The position numbers and the translations under genes were made by a program. Below the pieces are notes generated by a model. It made no database searches and was not told the DNA's origin. It saw nothing but the letters and a program-made list of their open reading frames with translations. Positions 13,660 through 22,184 of a stretch of DNA of 23,807 bases are shown piece by piece. Location: assembly GCA_947458305.1 (NCBI GenBank), contig CANGZO010000009.1, positions 1 through 23,807 on the forward strand, in the 5' to 3' direction. Every line of letters starts with the position of its first letter. Position 1 is the stretch's first letter. The DNA is from Comamonadaceae bacterium (GTDB taxonomy: Bacteria > Pseudomonadota > Gammaproteobacteria > Burkholderiales > Burkholderiaceae_C).

Positions 13660-14787
13660 ATGTCCGAGTCCACATCCACCACCCAAACCACGCCCAACCA
13701 AACGGTCGCCATTTCGCTGGACGACCGCAGTTACGACATCCAGATTGGCCAAGGCCTGCTGAGCAGTCCTGCTGCTTGGACCGGTTTGCCTAAGGCCAAG
13801 ACCGCCATGATCGTGACCAACGACACGATTGCCCCGCTCTACGAAGCCGCTTTGCGCAGCGCCATCGCTCCGCATTACAAGCAAGTCCACACCGTGGTGT
13901 TGCCCGATGGCGAAGCGCACAAGGACTGGCAAACCCTGAACCTGATTTTTGACGCGCTGCTGGGCCAGGGCTGTGACCGCAAGACGGTGCTGTTTGCACT
14001 GGGCGGCGGCGTGGTGGGCGACATGACCGGCTTTGCTGCAGCGAGCTACATGCGCGGTGTGCCCTTTGTGCAGGTGCCGACCACGCTCTTGTCGCAGGTC
14101 GACTCTTCGGTGGGCGGCAAGACGGCCATCAACCACCCGCTGGGTAAAAACATGATCGGCGCGTTTTACCAGCCCGTACGCGTCGTCTGTGACCTGAACA
14201 CCCTGGCCACCTTGCCGCCGCGCGAGCTGAGCGCGGGCCTGGCCGAAGTCATCAAATACGGCCCGATTGCCGACATGGATTTCTTGGCCTGGATCGAAGC
14301 CAACATCGACGCGCTCATGGCGCAAGACCCGGCCGCGATGGCGCACGCGGTCAAGCGCAGTTGCGAGATCAAGGCCTGGGTGGTGGGGCAGGATGAGCGC
14401 GAAGCGGGTCTGCGTGCCATCCTCAATTTCGGTCACACCTTTGGCCATGCCATCGAGGCGGGTCTGGGGTTTGGCGTCTGGCTGCACGGCGAAGCCGTGG
14501 GCTGCGGCATGGTCATGGCGGCAGAACTCTCGCAGCGCTTGGGGCGTGTCGATGCGGCCTTTGTGTTACGGCTGCGTGCCCTGATTGAACGTGCTGGCTT
14601 GCCGGTGCGCGGCCCTGTGATTGATGCGGTCGACAACGCGGGCCATTACATCGAACACATGCGCCTCGATAAAAAAGCCATCGGCGGCGACATCCAGTTT
14701 GTGGTGATCGACGGCCCCGGCAAAGCCACCGTGTGCGGTGCACCCGACGCCATGGTGCGCGAGGTGATCAACGCTTGCTGCGCCTGA
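13660..14787 (+). CDS. aroB: 3-dehydroquinate synthase
   Basis: AroB converts DAHP to 3-dehydroquinate, the second step of the shikimate pathway, using NAD and a divalent metal (zinc). The 375-residue protein has the NAD-binding GGGVVGDMTGFAAASYMRG and the substrate loop TTLLSQVDSSVGGKTAINH. Metal ligands are the Glu in AGLAEVIKYG, the His in NFGHTFGHAIE and the His in WLHGEAVGCGM. All are intact and the length is normal. The first 15 residues are a Ser/Thr-rich leader. dgt starts 3 bases after the stop, so aroK–aroB–dgt is probably one transcript. Confidence 0.97.
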   Translation: MSESTSTTQTTPNQTVAISLDDRSYDIQIGQGLLSSPAAWTGLPKAKTAMIVTNDTIAPLYEAALRSAIAPHYKQVHTVVLPDGEAHKDWQTLNLIFDALLGQGCDRKTVLFALGGGVVGDMTGFAAASYMRGVPFVQVPTTLLSQVDSSVGGKTAINHPLGKNMIGAFYQPVRVVCDLNTLATLPPRELSAGLAEVIKYGPIADMDFLAWIEANIDALMAQDPAAMAHAVKRSCEIKAWVVGQDEREAGLRAILNFGHTFGHAIEAGLGFGVWLHGEAVGCGMVMAAELSQRLGRVDAAFVLRLRALIERAGLPVRGPVIDAVDNAGHYIEHMRLDKKAIGGDIQFVVIDGPGKATVCGAPDAMVREVINACCA

Positions 14788-14790
14788 CCC

Positions 14791-15972
14791 ATGTTCGCCG
14801 AGTCACTGGAATTGCCCGTGGGTTCAAGCCAGCCACTGGCCAGCTTGTCGGCGCTGGCCTGCGACCCGACGCACAGCCGGGGCCGACGGTTTGCTGAAGC
14901 CCCAGCGCCCACGCGCAACGCTTTCCAGCGCGACCGCGACCGCATCGTGCACTCCACCGCGTTTCGGCGGCTGGTCTACAAGACGCAGGTGTTCCTTAAC
15001 CACGAAGGCGACTTGTTTCGCACGCGGCTCACGCACTCTCTCGAAGTCGCGCAGCTGGGACGATCCATCGCCCGCGCCCTGGGCCTCAACGAAGATTTGG
15101 TCGAAGCCGTGGCGTTGGCGCACGACCTGGGCCACACGCCTTTTGGGCACGCGGGGCAAGACACGCTGAACGAATGCATGGCCGAGCACGGCGGCTTTGA
15201 GCACAACCTGCAAAGCCTGCGCGTGGTTGATCAACTGGAAGAGCGCTACCCCGCGTTTGACGGTCTGAACCTGAGCTTCGAAACCCGCGAGGGTGTGCTC
15301 AAACATTGCTCCCGCACCAATGCCGAGCATCTGGAGCAGACCGAGCCGGGTGGGGTCGGGCGACGCTTCATCGACCGCACCCAGCCCAGCCTGGAGGCGC
15401 AGCTGTGCAACCTGGCCGACGCGATTGCCTACAACGCGCACGATATTGACGATGGTGTGCGCTCGGGGCTGATCAGCATGGAGCAACTGCTGCAGGTGGA
15501 ACTTTTTGCGCATTACCACCAGCAGACCTTGGACGAGTACCCGCGCTTGTCGGAAAAGCCGCGTCGCGTTCTTTACGAAACCATTCGCCGCATGCTGAGC
15601 GACCAGGTGTACGACGTGATCGACACCACCCGACGGGCTGTGTTTCAGGCGGGTGTTGCATCGTTGGAAGAAGCCCGCTTGGCCGGGCCGCTGGTGGCTT
15701 TCAGTCCCAGCATGAAGTCGCGCAGCAGCGATCTCAAAAAGTTTTTGTTTGGGCAGCTCTACCGCCACCCCCAGGTCATGCACACCACCGGACAGGCGCA
15801 ACAGGTGGTCCAAGAGTTGTTCGCCGCTTACGTGAGTCAGCCTGCACAAATGCCCGCCGACTTCGCTGCCAATCACGACCTGCACCGCTCGGTGGCCGAC
15901 TACATCGCCGGCATGACCGACCGTTTTGCCATGCGCGAGCACGAACGCCTGACGGGGCGCAAGTTGTTGTGA
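14791..15972 (+). CDS. dgt: Deoxyguanosinetriphosphate triphosphohydrolase-like protein
   Basis: An HD-domain dNTP triphosphohydrolase that cleaves dGTP (possibly other dNTPs) to the nucleoside and triphosphate. The 393-residue protein carries the signature TAFRRLVYKTQVF (about 56–68). Metal-binding residues are H82 (RLTHSLEVAQ), H111-D112 (ALAHDLGHTPFGHAG) and a later Asp (LADAIAYNAHDIDDG). This fits the shorter type-2 dGTPase-like proteins rather than the roughly 500-residue enterobacterial Dgt. It begins 3 bases after aroB. Its TGA stop overlaps the GTG start of the transporter by 4 bases (GTGA). Confidence 0.93.
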   Translation: MFAESLELPVGSSQPLASLSALACDPTHSRGRRFAEAPAPTRNAFQRDRDRIVHSTAFRRLVYKTQVFLNHEGDLFRTRLTHSLEVAQLGRSIARALGLNEDLVEAVALAHDLGHTPFGHAGQDTLNECMAEHGGFEHNLQSLRVVDQLEERYPAFDGLNLSFETREGVLKHCSRTNAEHLEQTEPGGVGRRFIDRTQPSLEAQLCNLADAIAYNAHDIDDGVRSGLISMEQLLQVELFAHYHQQTLDEYPRLSEKPRRVLYETIRRMLSDQVYDVIDTTRRAVFQAGVASLEEARLAGPLVAFSPSMKSRSSDLKKFLFGQLYRHPQVMHTTGQAQQVVQELFAAYVSQPAQMPADFAANHDLHRSVADYIAGMTDRFAMREHERLTGRKLL

Positions 15973-17183
15973 GCCAGGTGAGCGCCCACCGCGCCGCCTG
16001 GCTCGTGGTGCTGGCTGGGGGCGTGGCGGCTTTGCAGGTGGGCAAGCTGCCTCCGGCTTTGCCTGCCTTGCAGGCCGAGCTGGGCCTGACGCTGGTGCAG
16101 TCGGGTTTCCTTTTGTCCATGGTGCAACTGGCCGGTATGAGCCTCGCGGTGTTCATGGGCCTGTGGGCCGACGGTATGGGTCTGAAGCGCAGCATGGTGC
16201 GCGGTCTGTGCTTGCTGGCACTGGCCAGTGGCTTGGGCGGCTTCGTCACCTCGACCGCTGCGTTGCTGGCGCTGCGTGCCATCGAAGGCTTGGGCTTTTT
16301 GCTGGTGGCCTTGCCCGCGCCTGCCTTGATCCGCCGCTTGGTGCCGCCTGCGCGGCTGTCCGGCATGCTGGGCGTGTGGGGCGCGTACATGCCCACCGGC
16401 ACGGCGCTGGCTTTGCTGGCCGGGCCGCTGTTCATTCCGGTCTGGGGCTGGGGTGCTTGGTGGTGGTTGTTTGCGGCCGTGTCGCTGGCCATGGCAGCGG
16501 CCTTGCTGCGCGCGGTGCCTGCCGATCCGGTGGCCGTACATCCACGGCAAGCGCATGGCATGGGCCTGGGACCCTGGTTTCGCTTGCGCAGCACCTTGGG
16601 AGCGCGAGGGCCCTGGCTGGTGGCGCTCACCTTTGGCATGTATTCAGGGCAATGGCTGGCGGTGGTCGGGTTCTTGCCGTCCATCTACGCCGCTGCTGGT
16701 GTGAGCGGGGCGATGCTCGGTGGGCTGACGGCGCTGGCAGCGGCGGTGAATATCTTGGGTAACATGGCTTCGGGCCGATTGCTGCAGCGCGGCTGGGCAC
16801 CCCGCAGCACGCTGTGGCTGGGCTTTGGCGCGATGGCGCTGGGCAGCACGGTGGCCTTCGCGCCCTTCACCGAAAGCCTGCCTTGGCTGCGCTTTGCCGG
16901 GGTTCTGCTGTTTTCAGGCATGGGCGGTTTGGTGCCGGGCACGCTGTTCGGCTTGGCGGTGCGTCTGGCCCCGGGCGAGCAACAAGTGGCCACCACTGTG
17001 GGCTGGGTGCAGCAACTTTCGGCCCTCGGTCAGTTTGTCGGGCCCCCCGTGGTGGCGGCCGTGGCCGCGCGGGCAGGCGGCTGGCAGCTCACGCCGCTGG
17101 TCACGGTGTTGTGTTGTGTGGTGGGGGCGGGGTTGGCTTGGATGGTTGGTCGCTTGGTCTCGCAGGCACAATCTGGCCCATGA
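15969..17183 (+). CDS. Major facilitator superfamily transporter (CynX/NimT-like)
   Basis: The 404-residue protein has about 12 hydrophobic segments and the loop 2–3 MFS motif as GLWADGMGLKRSMV (about 63–76). Another conserved turn is RAIEGLGFLLVALPAPALIRRLVPP. The general look resembles CynX/NimT-type permeases, but the substrate cannot be read from sequence. The GTG at 15969 overlaps the dgt stop by 4 bases; no other start gives the first membrane segment in full. The stop overlaps the next gene by 4 bases. Gene context (dGTPase before, DUF1415 and a methyltransferase after) does not point to a substrate. Confidence 0.85.
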   Translation: MSQVSAHRAAWLVVLAGGVAALQVGKLPPALPALQAELGLTLVQSGFLLSMVQLAGMSLAVFMGLWADGMGLKRSMVRGLCLLALASGLGGFVTSTAALLALRAIEGLGFLLVALPAPALIRRLVPPARLSGMLGVWGAYMPTGTALALLAGPLFIPVWGWGAWWWLFAAVSLAMAAALLRAVPADPVAVHPRQAHGMGLGPWFRLRSTLGARGPWLVALTFGMYSGQWLAVVGFLPSIYAAAGVSGAMLGGLTALAAAVNILGNMASGRLLQRGWAPRSTLWLGFGAMALGSTVAFAPFTESLPWLRFAGVLLFSGMGGLVPGTLFGLAVRLAPGEQQVATTVGWVQQLSALGQFVGPPVVAAVAARAGGWQLTPLVTVLCCVVGAGLAWMVGRLVSQAQSGP

Positions 17184-17734
17184 CCGACCTGAACACCCCC
17201 GAAATTGCCGACACCGTGCGCTGGCTTGAGCGCGCTGTGATTGGCCTGAACCTGTGCCCCTTTGCCAAAGCCCCGCACGTCAAGGGCCAGATCCATTACG
17301 TGCTGAGCGAGGCCAAAGGACTGGAAGGCTTGCGTGACGAGCTGATTGAGCAGCTGCAGGCGATGGCTGCCATGTCCGCCGAAGAGCGCGAGACCGTGCT
17401 CTTGATCGTGCCGCAGATGTTGCAGGATTTTCTGGAGTTCAACGACTTTCTGGACGAGGCCGATGCCGTGCTGCAAGAGCTCGACATGGAAGGCGTTTTC
17501 CAGGTGGCGAGTTTTCACCCACAGTTCCAGTTTGCCGATACCGAGCCAGATGACATCGGCAACTTCACCAACCGCTCGCCTTACCCCACGCTGCATCTGC
17601 TGCGCGAGGAAAGCATTGACCGGGCGGTGGAGGCTTTCCCCGAGGCCGAGATGATTTACGAGACCAACATCGAGACCCTGGACAAGTTGGGCTTTGAAGG
17701 CTGGAAAAAGCTGGATGTGGGCCCAACCCCATGA
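17180..17734 (+). CDS. DUF1415 family protein
   Basis: The 184-residue protein matches the DUF1415 pattern as I recall it: an N-terminal WLERAVIGLNLCPFAK segment with C26, then SFHPQFQFADTEPDDIGNFTNRSPYPTLHLLRE (about 111–142) containing H113 and the NRSPYP turn. No membrane segment or signal is seen, so it is probably cytoplasmic. The conserved Cys and His could bind a metal or act in catalysis, which is inference. Function is unknown. It overlaps the transporter before it and the methyltransferase after it by 4 bases each. Confidence 0.82.
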   Translation: MTDLNTPEIADTVRWLERAVIGLNLCPFAKAPHVKGQIHYVLSEAKGLEGLRDELIEQLQAMAAMSAEERETVLLIVPQMLQDFLEFNDFLDEADAVLQELDMEGVFQVASFHPQFQFADTEPDDIGNFTNRSPYPTLHLLREESIDRAVEAFPEAEMIYETNIETLDKLGFEGWKKLDVGPTP

Positions 17735-18609
17735 AAAAGCGCACGGCCACCGATAACGCGGCATCGCAGCTGCCGCCCGAAGTTCGCCCCGGCCAGTCCA
17801 TCGAATTGCTCAAAGAGCTGCACATCCTGACTCGAGAAGGCAAGCTCAACCAGGATTCGCGGCGCAAGCTCAAGCAGGTCTACCACCTGTTCCAGTTCAT
17901 CGAAAAGTTGCTTTTGGAGTTGCCATCCAGCGACAGCGGCCCCACGCTGGCCGACCATGGCGCAGGCAAGTCGTATCTGGGCTTCATCATTTACGACCTG
18001 TTTTTCAAGGCGCTGGGCCAAGGCACGATCTACGGCATCGAAACGCGCAGCGAGTTGGTGGAATTGTCCCAAGCGCTGGCCCAAAAACTGGGCTTTGAGC
18101 GCATGCGCTTTTTGAACGTGAGCGTGGCCGAATCGACGCAAAGCGATGAATTGCCCGCGCAGATCGACGTGGTCACCGCGCTGCATGCCTGCGATACAGC
18201 GACCGACGACGCCATCGCTTTTGGCCTGCAAAAGAAAGCCAGGTGCATGGTGCTGGTGCCTTGCTGCCAGGCCGAACTGGCTCGGGCGCTCAACCAAAAC
18301 AAGGCGCTGAACTTGCAGCGCACCCCATTGGCAGAACTTTGGCGTCACCCCCTGCACACCCGCGAAGTGGGCAGCCAACTCACCAACGTGCTGCGCTGCC
18401 TGTATCTGGAGTCACAAGGCTACCAAGTGACCGTGACCGAGTTGGTGGGCTGGGAGCACAGCATGAAGAACGAGCTGATCTTGGCCAAGTTCACCGGCCA
18501 GAAAAAACGCGCAGCAGGCGAGCGCCTGCTGGCGCTGCTGCAGGAGTTCGGTGTGGAGGAACTGATGGGGGCGCGTTACCCGCTGGTGTGGAACACCGCA
18601 GCGGGATGA
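17731..18609 (+). CDS. Class I SAM-dependent methyltransferase (Methyltransf_32-like)
   Basis: The 292-residue protein has a Rossmann methyltransferase core. Motif I is TLADHGAGKSYLGFIIYDL (D75 to about 90), followed by IYGIETRSELVELS, where the acidic residue would bind SAM ribose. Motif IV-like IDVVTALHACDTATDDAI and the LVPCCQAEL segment are typical of the Methyltransf_32 group, which includes Trm13-like and METTL25/GSTCD-like proteins. An RNA substrate is a reasonable guess, not shown by the sequence. A helical region (20–65) precedes the core. It is last in the + strand run and overlaps DUF1415 by 4 bases. Confidence 0.82.
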   Translation: MKKRTATDNAASQLPPEVRPGQSIELLKELHILTREGKLNQDSRRKLKQVYHLFQFIEKLLLELPSSDSGPTLADHGAGKSYLGFIIYDLFFKALGQGTIYGIETRSELVELSQALAQKLGFERMRFLNVSVAESTQSDELPAQIDVVTALHACDTATDDAIAFGLQKKARCMVLVPCCQAELARALNQNKALNLQRTPLAELWRHPLHTREVGSQLTNVLRCLYLESQGYQVTVTELVGWEHSMKNELILAKFTGQKKRAAGERLLALLQEFGVEELMGARYPLVWNTAAG

Positions 18610-18612
18610 CAC

Positions 18613-18643
18613 GAGGGCTTTTGCTTTAAGTCAGTTGGCCCTC
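18613..18643. terminator. Weak hairpin between convergent methyltransferase and Bug genes
   Basis: GAGGGC and GCCCTC form a 6-base stem with a 19-base loop in the 54-base gap between two convergent stops. There is no strong U-tract on either side. It could act as a weak shared terminator. Confidence 0.25.
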
Positions 18644-18663
18644 TGTCTCGTTCAAGACCGCCT

Positions 18664-19638
18664 TTATTCGGCTTCGATTTTCGCGTCGCGAATCGCTTTG
18701 GCCCATTTGGCGGTTTCCAGCCTGTTGCGCTGGGCCAAGGCTTCGGGTGTGCCCGGAGCGGTTTCAAAGCCGATGGCCGAGAACCTCTCGATGATGTCCT
18801 TGTCGGCGACCGCTGTGTTCAGGGCCCGGTTCAACCGCGCAATCACATCGGGCGGCGTACCTGCCGGAGCGAACAGGGCGAAATAGGCGATCAATTCGTA
18901 ATCCTTGAGGCCCAGCGCTTCGTTGACGGTGGGCAACTCGGGGATGGCCTTGGAGCGCTGCATCGAAGTCACGGCCAAGCCGCGGATCTTGCCCGCTTTG
19001 ACTTGAGGCAGCATGACCGCAAAGTCGGCCGTGAACAGATTCACCTGTCCGCCGATCAGGTCGGTCATGGCGGCGGGGCCGCTCTTGTAGGGCACATGGG
19101 TCATCTCGATGCCCGCCATGCTTTGCAACATCTCGGTGGATACGCGCTGGGAGGTGCTGGCGCTGGCAAAGGTCAATTGGGTGGGCTTGGCCTTGGCTGC
19201 AGCCACCAACTCGCGCAAGTTCTTGACGGGCACATCGTTGTTGACCGCCACGATCAGCGGGACCGAGCCGATGTACCCAATGGGTGCGAAAGCGGTGTCC
19301 TGGTCATAGGGCAGCTTCTTCATCAGGCTTTTCAGGGCCGCGTTGGTGCTGTTGGTGCCCACCATGATGGTGTAACCGTCTGGGGTCGATTTGGCCAACG
19401 CATCGGCGCCCAGCATGCCGTTCACGCCCGCACGGTTTTCGATGATGATGGGCTGGCCAAGCACCTCAGACATTTTTTGCGTGAAAGCCCGGCCGATCTG
19501 GTCGGTCGCGCTGCCGGCTGCAAATGGCACGATGGCTTTGATGGGTTTGTTCGGGTAGGCCTGGGCCAGTGCCTGAGAGGCCACAAGGCCGAGGCCCAAA
19601 GCGGCAGACAACAAAGTGGCGATGCGCAAACGTTTCAT
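18664..19638 (-). CDS. Bug-family tripartite tricarboxylate transporter substrate-binding protein
   Basis: A periplasmic solute receptor of the Bug (TctC-like) family, which binds carboxylates and other small molecules. With the ATG at 19638 the precursor has 324 residues. A Sec signal (MKRLRIATLLSAALGLGLVA, cleavage after ALA near 25) leads into AYPNKPIKAIVPFAAGSATDQIGR, the family's first ligand loop. Other family features are IIENRAGVNGMLGADALAKSTPDGYT and HVPYKSGPAAMTDLIGGQVN. The ATG at 19638 has GGAG 5 bases upstream; an in-frame start at 19665 would disturb the signal peptide. No TctA/TctB membrane genes are nearby, which is usual for Bug genes in Burkholderiales. It is third in an operon with the AtuA-like genes. 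Confidence 0.93.
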   Translation of the reverse strand: MKRLRIATLLSAALGLGLVASQALAQAYPNKPIKAIVPFAAGSATDQIGRAFTQKMSEVLGQPIIIENRAGVNGMLGADALAKSTPDGYTIMVGTNSTNAALKSLMKKLPYDQDTAFAPIGYIGSVPLIVAVNNDVPVKNLRELVAAAKAKPTQLTFASASTSQRVSTEMLQSMAGIEMTHVPYKSGPAAMTDLIGGQVNLFTADFAVMLPQVKAGKIRGLAVTSMQRSKAIPELPTVNEALGLKDYELIAYFALFAPAGTPPDVIARLNRALNTAVADKDIIERFSAIGFETAPGTPEALAQRNRLETAKWAKAIRDAKIEAE

Positions 19639-19661
19639 GGGGTCTCCATTGGTTAAGAAAA

Positions 19662-19964
19662 TCATTCAATCACAAATGTCAGCAGGTGCGCACTCAGGCA
19701 TTTCCCGTGGGCGTCTAAGGCCAGTGAGCGTGTCACGCCACCGCCCAGTGCGTTGTGCATGACAAAGTTGAGTGCGCCCAGTTGGGGCAGGGCGTAGCGT
19801 TCCACCGGACCGTGCACCGTGCCAACAAAGTGGGCTTGCACGCGTTCGACGCTCAGGTGTTGCTCCAGTAGGGCAAAGTCTTTTTTGTCGTGAGCGATGA
19901 CCGACAAGGTGGACCGGTTGCCTTTGTCACCGGTGCGGGTGTGGGCGATGTCGCGCAGCAGCAT
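19662..19964 (-). CDS. AtuA-like ferredoxin-fold small protein
   Basis: The 100-residue protein begins LRDIAHTRTGDKGNRSTLSVIAHD and continues with FVGTVHGPVERYALPQLGALNFVMHNALGGGVTRSLALDAHGK. This pattern is what I know as the small domain that follows AtuA proteins, present as a C-terminal domain in some homologues and as a separate gene in others. No signal peptide is seen. It starts 1 base after the AtuA-like stop (19966), so the two are probably translated together and may form a complex. The Bug gene starts 23 bases after its stop. The reaction is unknown. Confidence 0.78.
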   Translation of the reverse strand: MLLRDIAHTRTGDKGNRSTLSVIAHDKKDFALLEQHLSVERVQAHFVGTVHGPVERYALPQLGALNFVMHNALGGGVTRSLALDAHGKCLSAHLLTFVIE

Positions 19965-19965
19965 G

Positions 19966-21327
19966 TCAGTCTCCTTCGGCGTTGAGCAGCACGGTGCTGG
20001 TATGCACGGATTCGCGGGGCATGAGCACGGCGGCCGCAGCGATCACTTCGCGCACCGAGCGTGTGGCACCGCCGCCACCGGCCGGACCGTTGGTGTAAAG
20101 CGCTTCGACTTCTTGGGCCACATGCTGGGCCTGCTGCAAGCTGGGCACGCGCAGGGCCACGCGGGCACGCACTTCGGCGGGTTCTTCTCTGTCAGCGGGT
20201 GAGGTGCTTGACCCGAAGATGGCGTTCACGCCGATCAGGTCGTATCGGCTTTCGAATTCGGCGAATCCGCCCAAGGTCAGGCGCTCGCGCACCACGTCCA
20301 GCGCCAGTTGGCCCCGTGCCTGTGCGCCCGGCCCGCCATAGCTCATCTGGCCCTCTCCGATGAAGCCGTCGCGGTAACCCAGCGTGACCTTGAGCGTGTC
20401 GGTGCGTGGGTGGCCTTGGCCGCCGGTGACCAGCACACGGTCTTGTCCCTGTTGGGTCAAGACCACTTGAGAAAAATCGGCCACCACATCGGGCTGCAGG
20501 TAGCGAGCCGGGTTCTCGATCTCGTAGAGCAGTTGCTCGGTGCAGGTGGCCACTGTGACGCAGCCGCCCGAGCCTGCCACTTTGGTGATGACCGCATCGC
20601 CCGATGCACTGACTTCGGCCAGAGGAAAACCCAGGCGCGCCAGATCGGGCACGTTTTTGTGACCCGGGTCGGCAAAGTAACCGCCGGTGATTTGCCCGGC
20701 ACATTCCAGCAAATGTCCGACCAGCACACCTTTGCCCAGTCGCGTCCAGTCGTCAGCGGCCCAGCCAAAGTGGTGCACCAAGGGGGCCAAAAACAGCGCC
20801 GGGTCGGCCACGCGGCCGGTGATGATGACTTGTGCATCGGTTTGCAAGGCGGGCAGCAAAGCTTCGGCGCCGAGGTAGGCATTGGCCGAAATCATTTGAG
20901 GCTGCAAGTCGGCCAGTGTTTGATGGCTCTCCAGCACGGGCAGCGCCAAGCCGGTTTGGGTCAGGGTGGCCAGCACATCGTCGCCCAGCACGACCGCCAC
21001 TTTGACTTGGGGCAAGCCCAGTTCACGAGCAACCGCCAGCACCGCGTGCCCGGCTTGCAATGGATTGGCCGCGCCCATGTTGCTGATGATGCGCACGCCC
21101 TGTCGAATGCAAGCGGGCAACACGGCCCGCATGCGCGCTTGCAGCATGGCGTCAAAGCCTGCGGCCGGGTCTTTCGATCGTTCAAGCTGCGCCAAGGCAA
21201 TCGTGCGCTCGGCCAGGCACTCGAACACCAAATAATCCAGCTGAGCTTTTTCGGCCAGCTCCAAAGCGGGCGAAATGCGGTCGCCTGCATAGCCTGCGCC
21301 GGCACCAATGCGAAGGGTTGTCTTCAT
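19966..21327 (-). CDS. AtuA-like protein (DUF1446, acyclic terpene utilisation family)
   Basis: The 453-residue protein has the DUF1446/AtuA pattern: N-terminal RIGAGAGYAGDRISPALELAE, LDYLVFECLAERTIALAQLE, and IISNMGAANPLQAG. Later come VIITGRVADPALFLAPLVHHFGW, GYFADPGHKNVPDLARLGFP and the C-terminal NGPAGGGGATRSVREV. AtuA was named in the Pseudomonas acyclic terpene (citronellol/geraniol) pathway, but its reaction is unclear and the other atu genes are absent here, so the substrate may differ. The length fits the AtuA part alone, with the small domain encoded separately downstream. The ATG at 21327 has a weak ribosome-binding site. It is first gene of the minus-strand operon. Confidence 0.85.
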   Translation of the reverse strand: MKTTLRIGAGAGYAGDRISPALELAEKAQLDYLVFECLAERTIALAQLERSKDPAAGFDAMLQARMRAVLPACIRQGVRIISNMGAANPLQAGHAVLAVARELGLPQVKVAVVLGDDVLATLTQTGLALPVLESHQTLADLQPQMISANAYLGAEALLPALQTDAQVIITGRVADPALFLAPLVHHFGWAADDWTRLGKGVLVGHLLECAGQITGGYFADPGHKNVPDLARLGFPLAEVSASGDAVITKVAGSGGCVTVATCTEQLLYEIENPARYLQPDVVADFSQVVLTQQGQDRVLVTGGQGHPRTDTLKVTLGYRDGFIGEGQMSYGGPGAQARGQLALDVVRERLTLGGFAEFESRYDLIGVNAIFGSSTSPADREEPAEVRARVALRVPSLQQAQHVAQEVEALYTNGPAGGGGATRSVREVIAAAAVLMPRESVHTSTVLLNAEGD

Positions 21328-21372
21328 GCCATCAGCATAAGTAAAACAAGCCCTAAGACCTGTCGCCTTGGC

Positions 21373-21424
21373 TTTAATGAGGATCTGACCCCGATTAATT
21401 AATTGGGGTCAGATCCCCATTAAA
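21373..21424. repeat. REPIN-like inverted repeat upstream of the RAYT
   Basis: Two 20-base arms, 21373–21392 and 21405–21424, are inverted copies with a single mismatch (TTTAATG[A/G]GGATCTGACCCC). They are separated by the 12-base AT-rich loop GATTAATTAATT. Such a long hairpin of paired REP units is the expected substrate type for RAYT proteins. It ends 26 bases before the transposase start. Confidence 0.8.
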
Positions 21425-21450
21425 CTGGCCTTTTCTTCCGGGAGTTCTCC

Positions 21451-22146
21451 ATGGCCCGCCAACCCCGCCTGACCGTTGCAGGCTATCCCCACCACGTCAT
21501 CCAGCGGGGCAATGACCGCCAGGTCATCGTGCGCGACGATGCTGACCGGGAGCGTTTGCTGGCGCTGTGGCAAGAGCATGCACAAACTTTCAAGGTGGCC
21601 ATTCATGCCTACGTGATCATGGACAACCACTTCCATTTGCTGGTCACCCCCGACACGGACGAGGGCCTGCCGCAGATGATGCAAGCGGTGGGTCGGGCCT
21701 ATGTGCGCTATTTCAATTTGCGGCACCAGCGCACGGGCACGCTGTGGGAGGGGCGCTACCGCAGCAACCTCATTGAGAGTGAGCGCTATCTTTTGGCGTG
21801 CATGGTTTACATCGACCTGAACCCGGTGCGGGCGGGCATGGTGGCCCAAGCCGCCGACTTCAAATGGTCCAGCCACAGGCACTGCATTGGGCAGGTGAGC
21901 GCCAAATGGGTGACGCCGCACGCCCTGTTTTGGGGCCTGGGCAATACGCCGTTCGCACGCGAGGTGGCTTATGACGAGCTGGTGCAGACGGGGCTGGCAC
22001 AGTCTGAAAAACAGCAACTGACCCAAAGCGTCTTGTCGGGTTGGGCGCTGGGTTCGGCCGATTTTGTGGGGGGCTTGCAGCAAACCACCCAGCGGCGCTT
22101 GGTGCCGGGCAAGGCGGGACGACCCGCCAAAAAGACGACGGATTGA
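21451..22146 (+). CDS. REP-associated tyrosine transposase (RAYT, Y1_Tnp)
   Basis: The 231-residue protein is a HUH-type Y1 single-strand transposase. It starts with RLTVAGYPHHVIQRGNDRQ, the RAYT N-terminal pattern. The HUH metal site is H60-F-H62 in VIMDNHFHLLV. The catalytic tyrosine is expected at Y84 or Y87 in GRAYVRYFN, followed by RTGTLWEGRYRS and YIDLNPVRAGMV, both characteristic. The C-terminal third is variable and ends in a basic tail (GKAGRPAKKT). The ATG at 21451 has GGGAG 6 bases upstream. All key residues are intact, so the protein may be active on the surrounding repeats. Confidence 0.93.
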   Translation: MARQPRLTVAGYPHHVIQRGNDRQVIVRDDADRERLLALWQEHAQTFKVAIHAYVIMDNHFHLLVTPDTDEGLPQMMQAVGRAYVRYFNLRHQRTGTLWEGRYRSNLIESERYLLACMVYIDLNPVRAGMVAQAADFKWSSHRHCIGQVSAKWVTPHALFWGLGNTPFAREVAYDELVQTGLAQSEKQQLTQSVLSGWALGSADFVGGLQQTTQRRLVPGKAGRPAKKTTD

Positions 22147-22162
22147 ATCTGTCCCCAATTAA
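22147..22162. repeat. Partial REP-like copy directly after the RAYT stop
   Basis: ATCTGTCCCCAATTAA differs from the upstream arm and loop start (ATCTGACCCCGATTAA, 21383–21398) at two positions. It begins at the base after the stop codon. It lacks an adjacent inverted partner. Confidence 0.55.
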
Positions 22163-22184
22163 ATCAAGTTCAAGCTAAAAGCCA

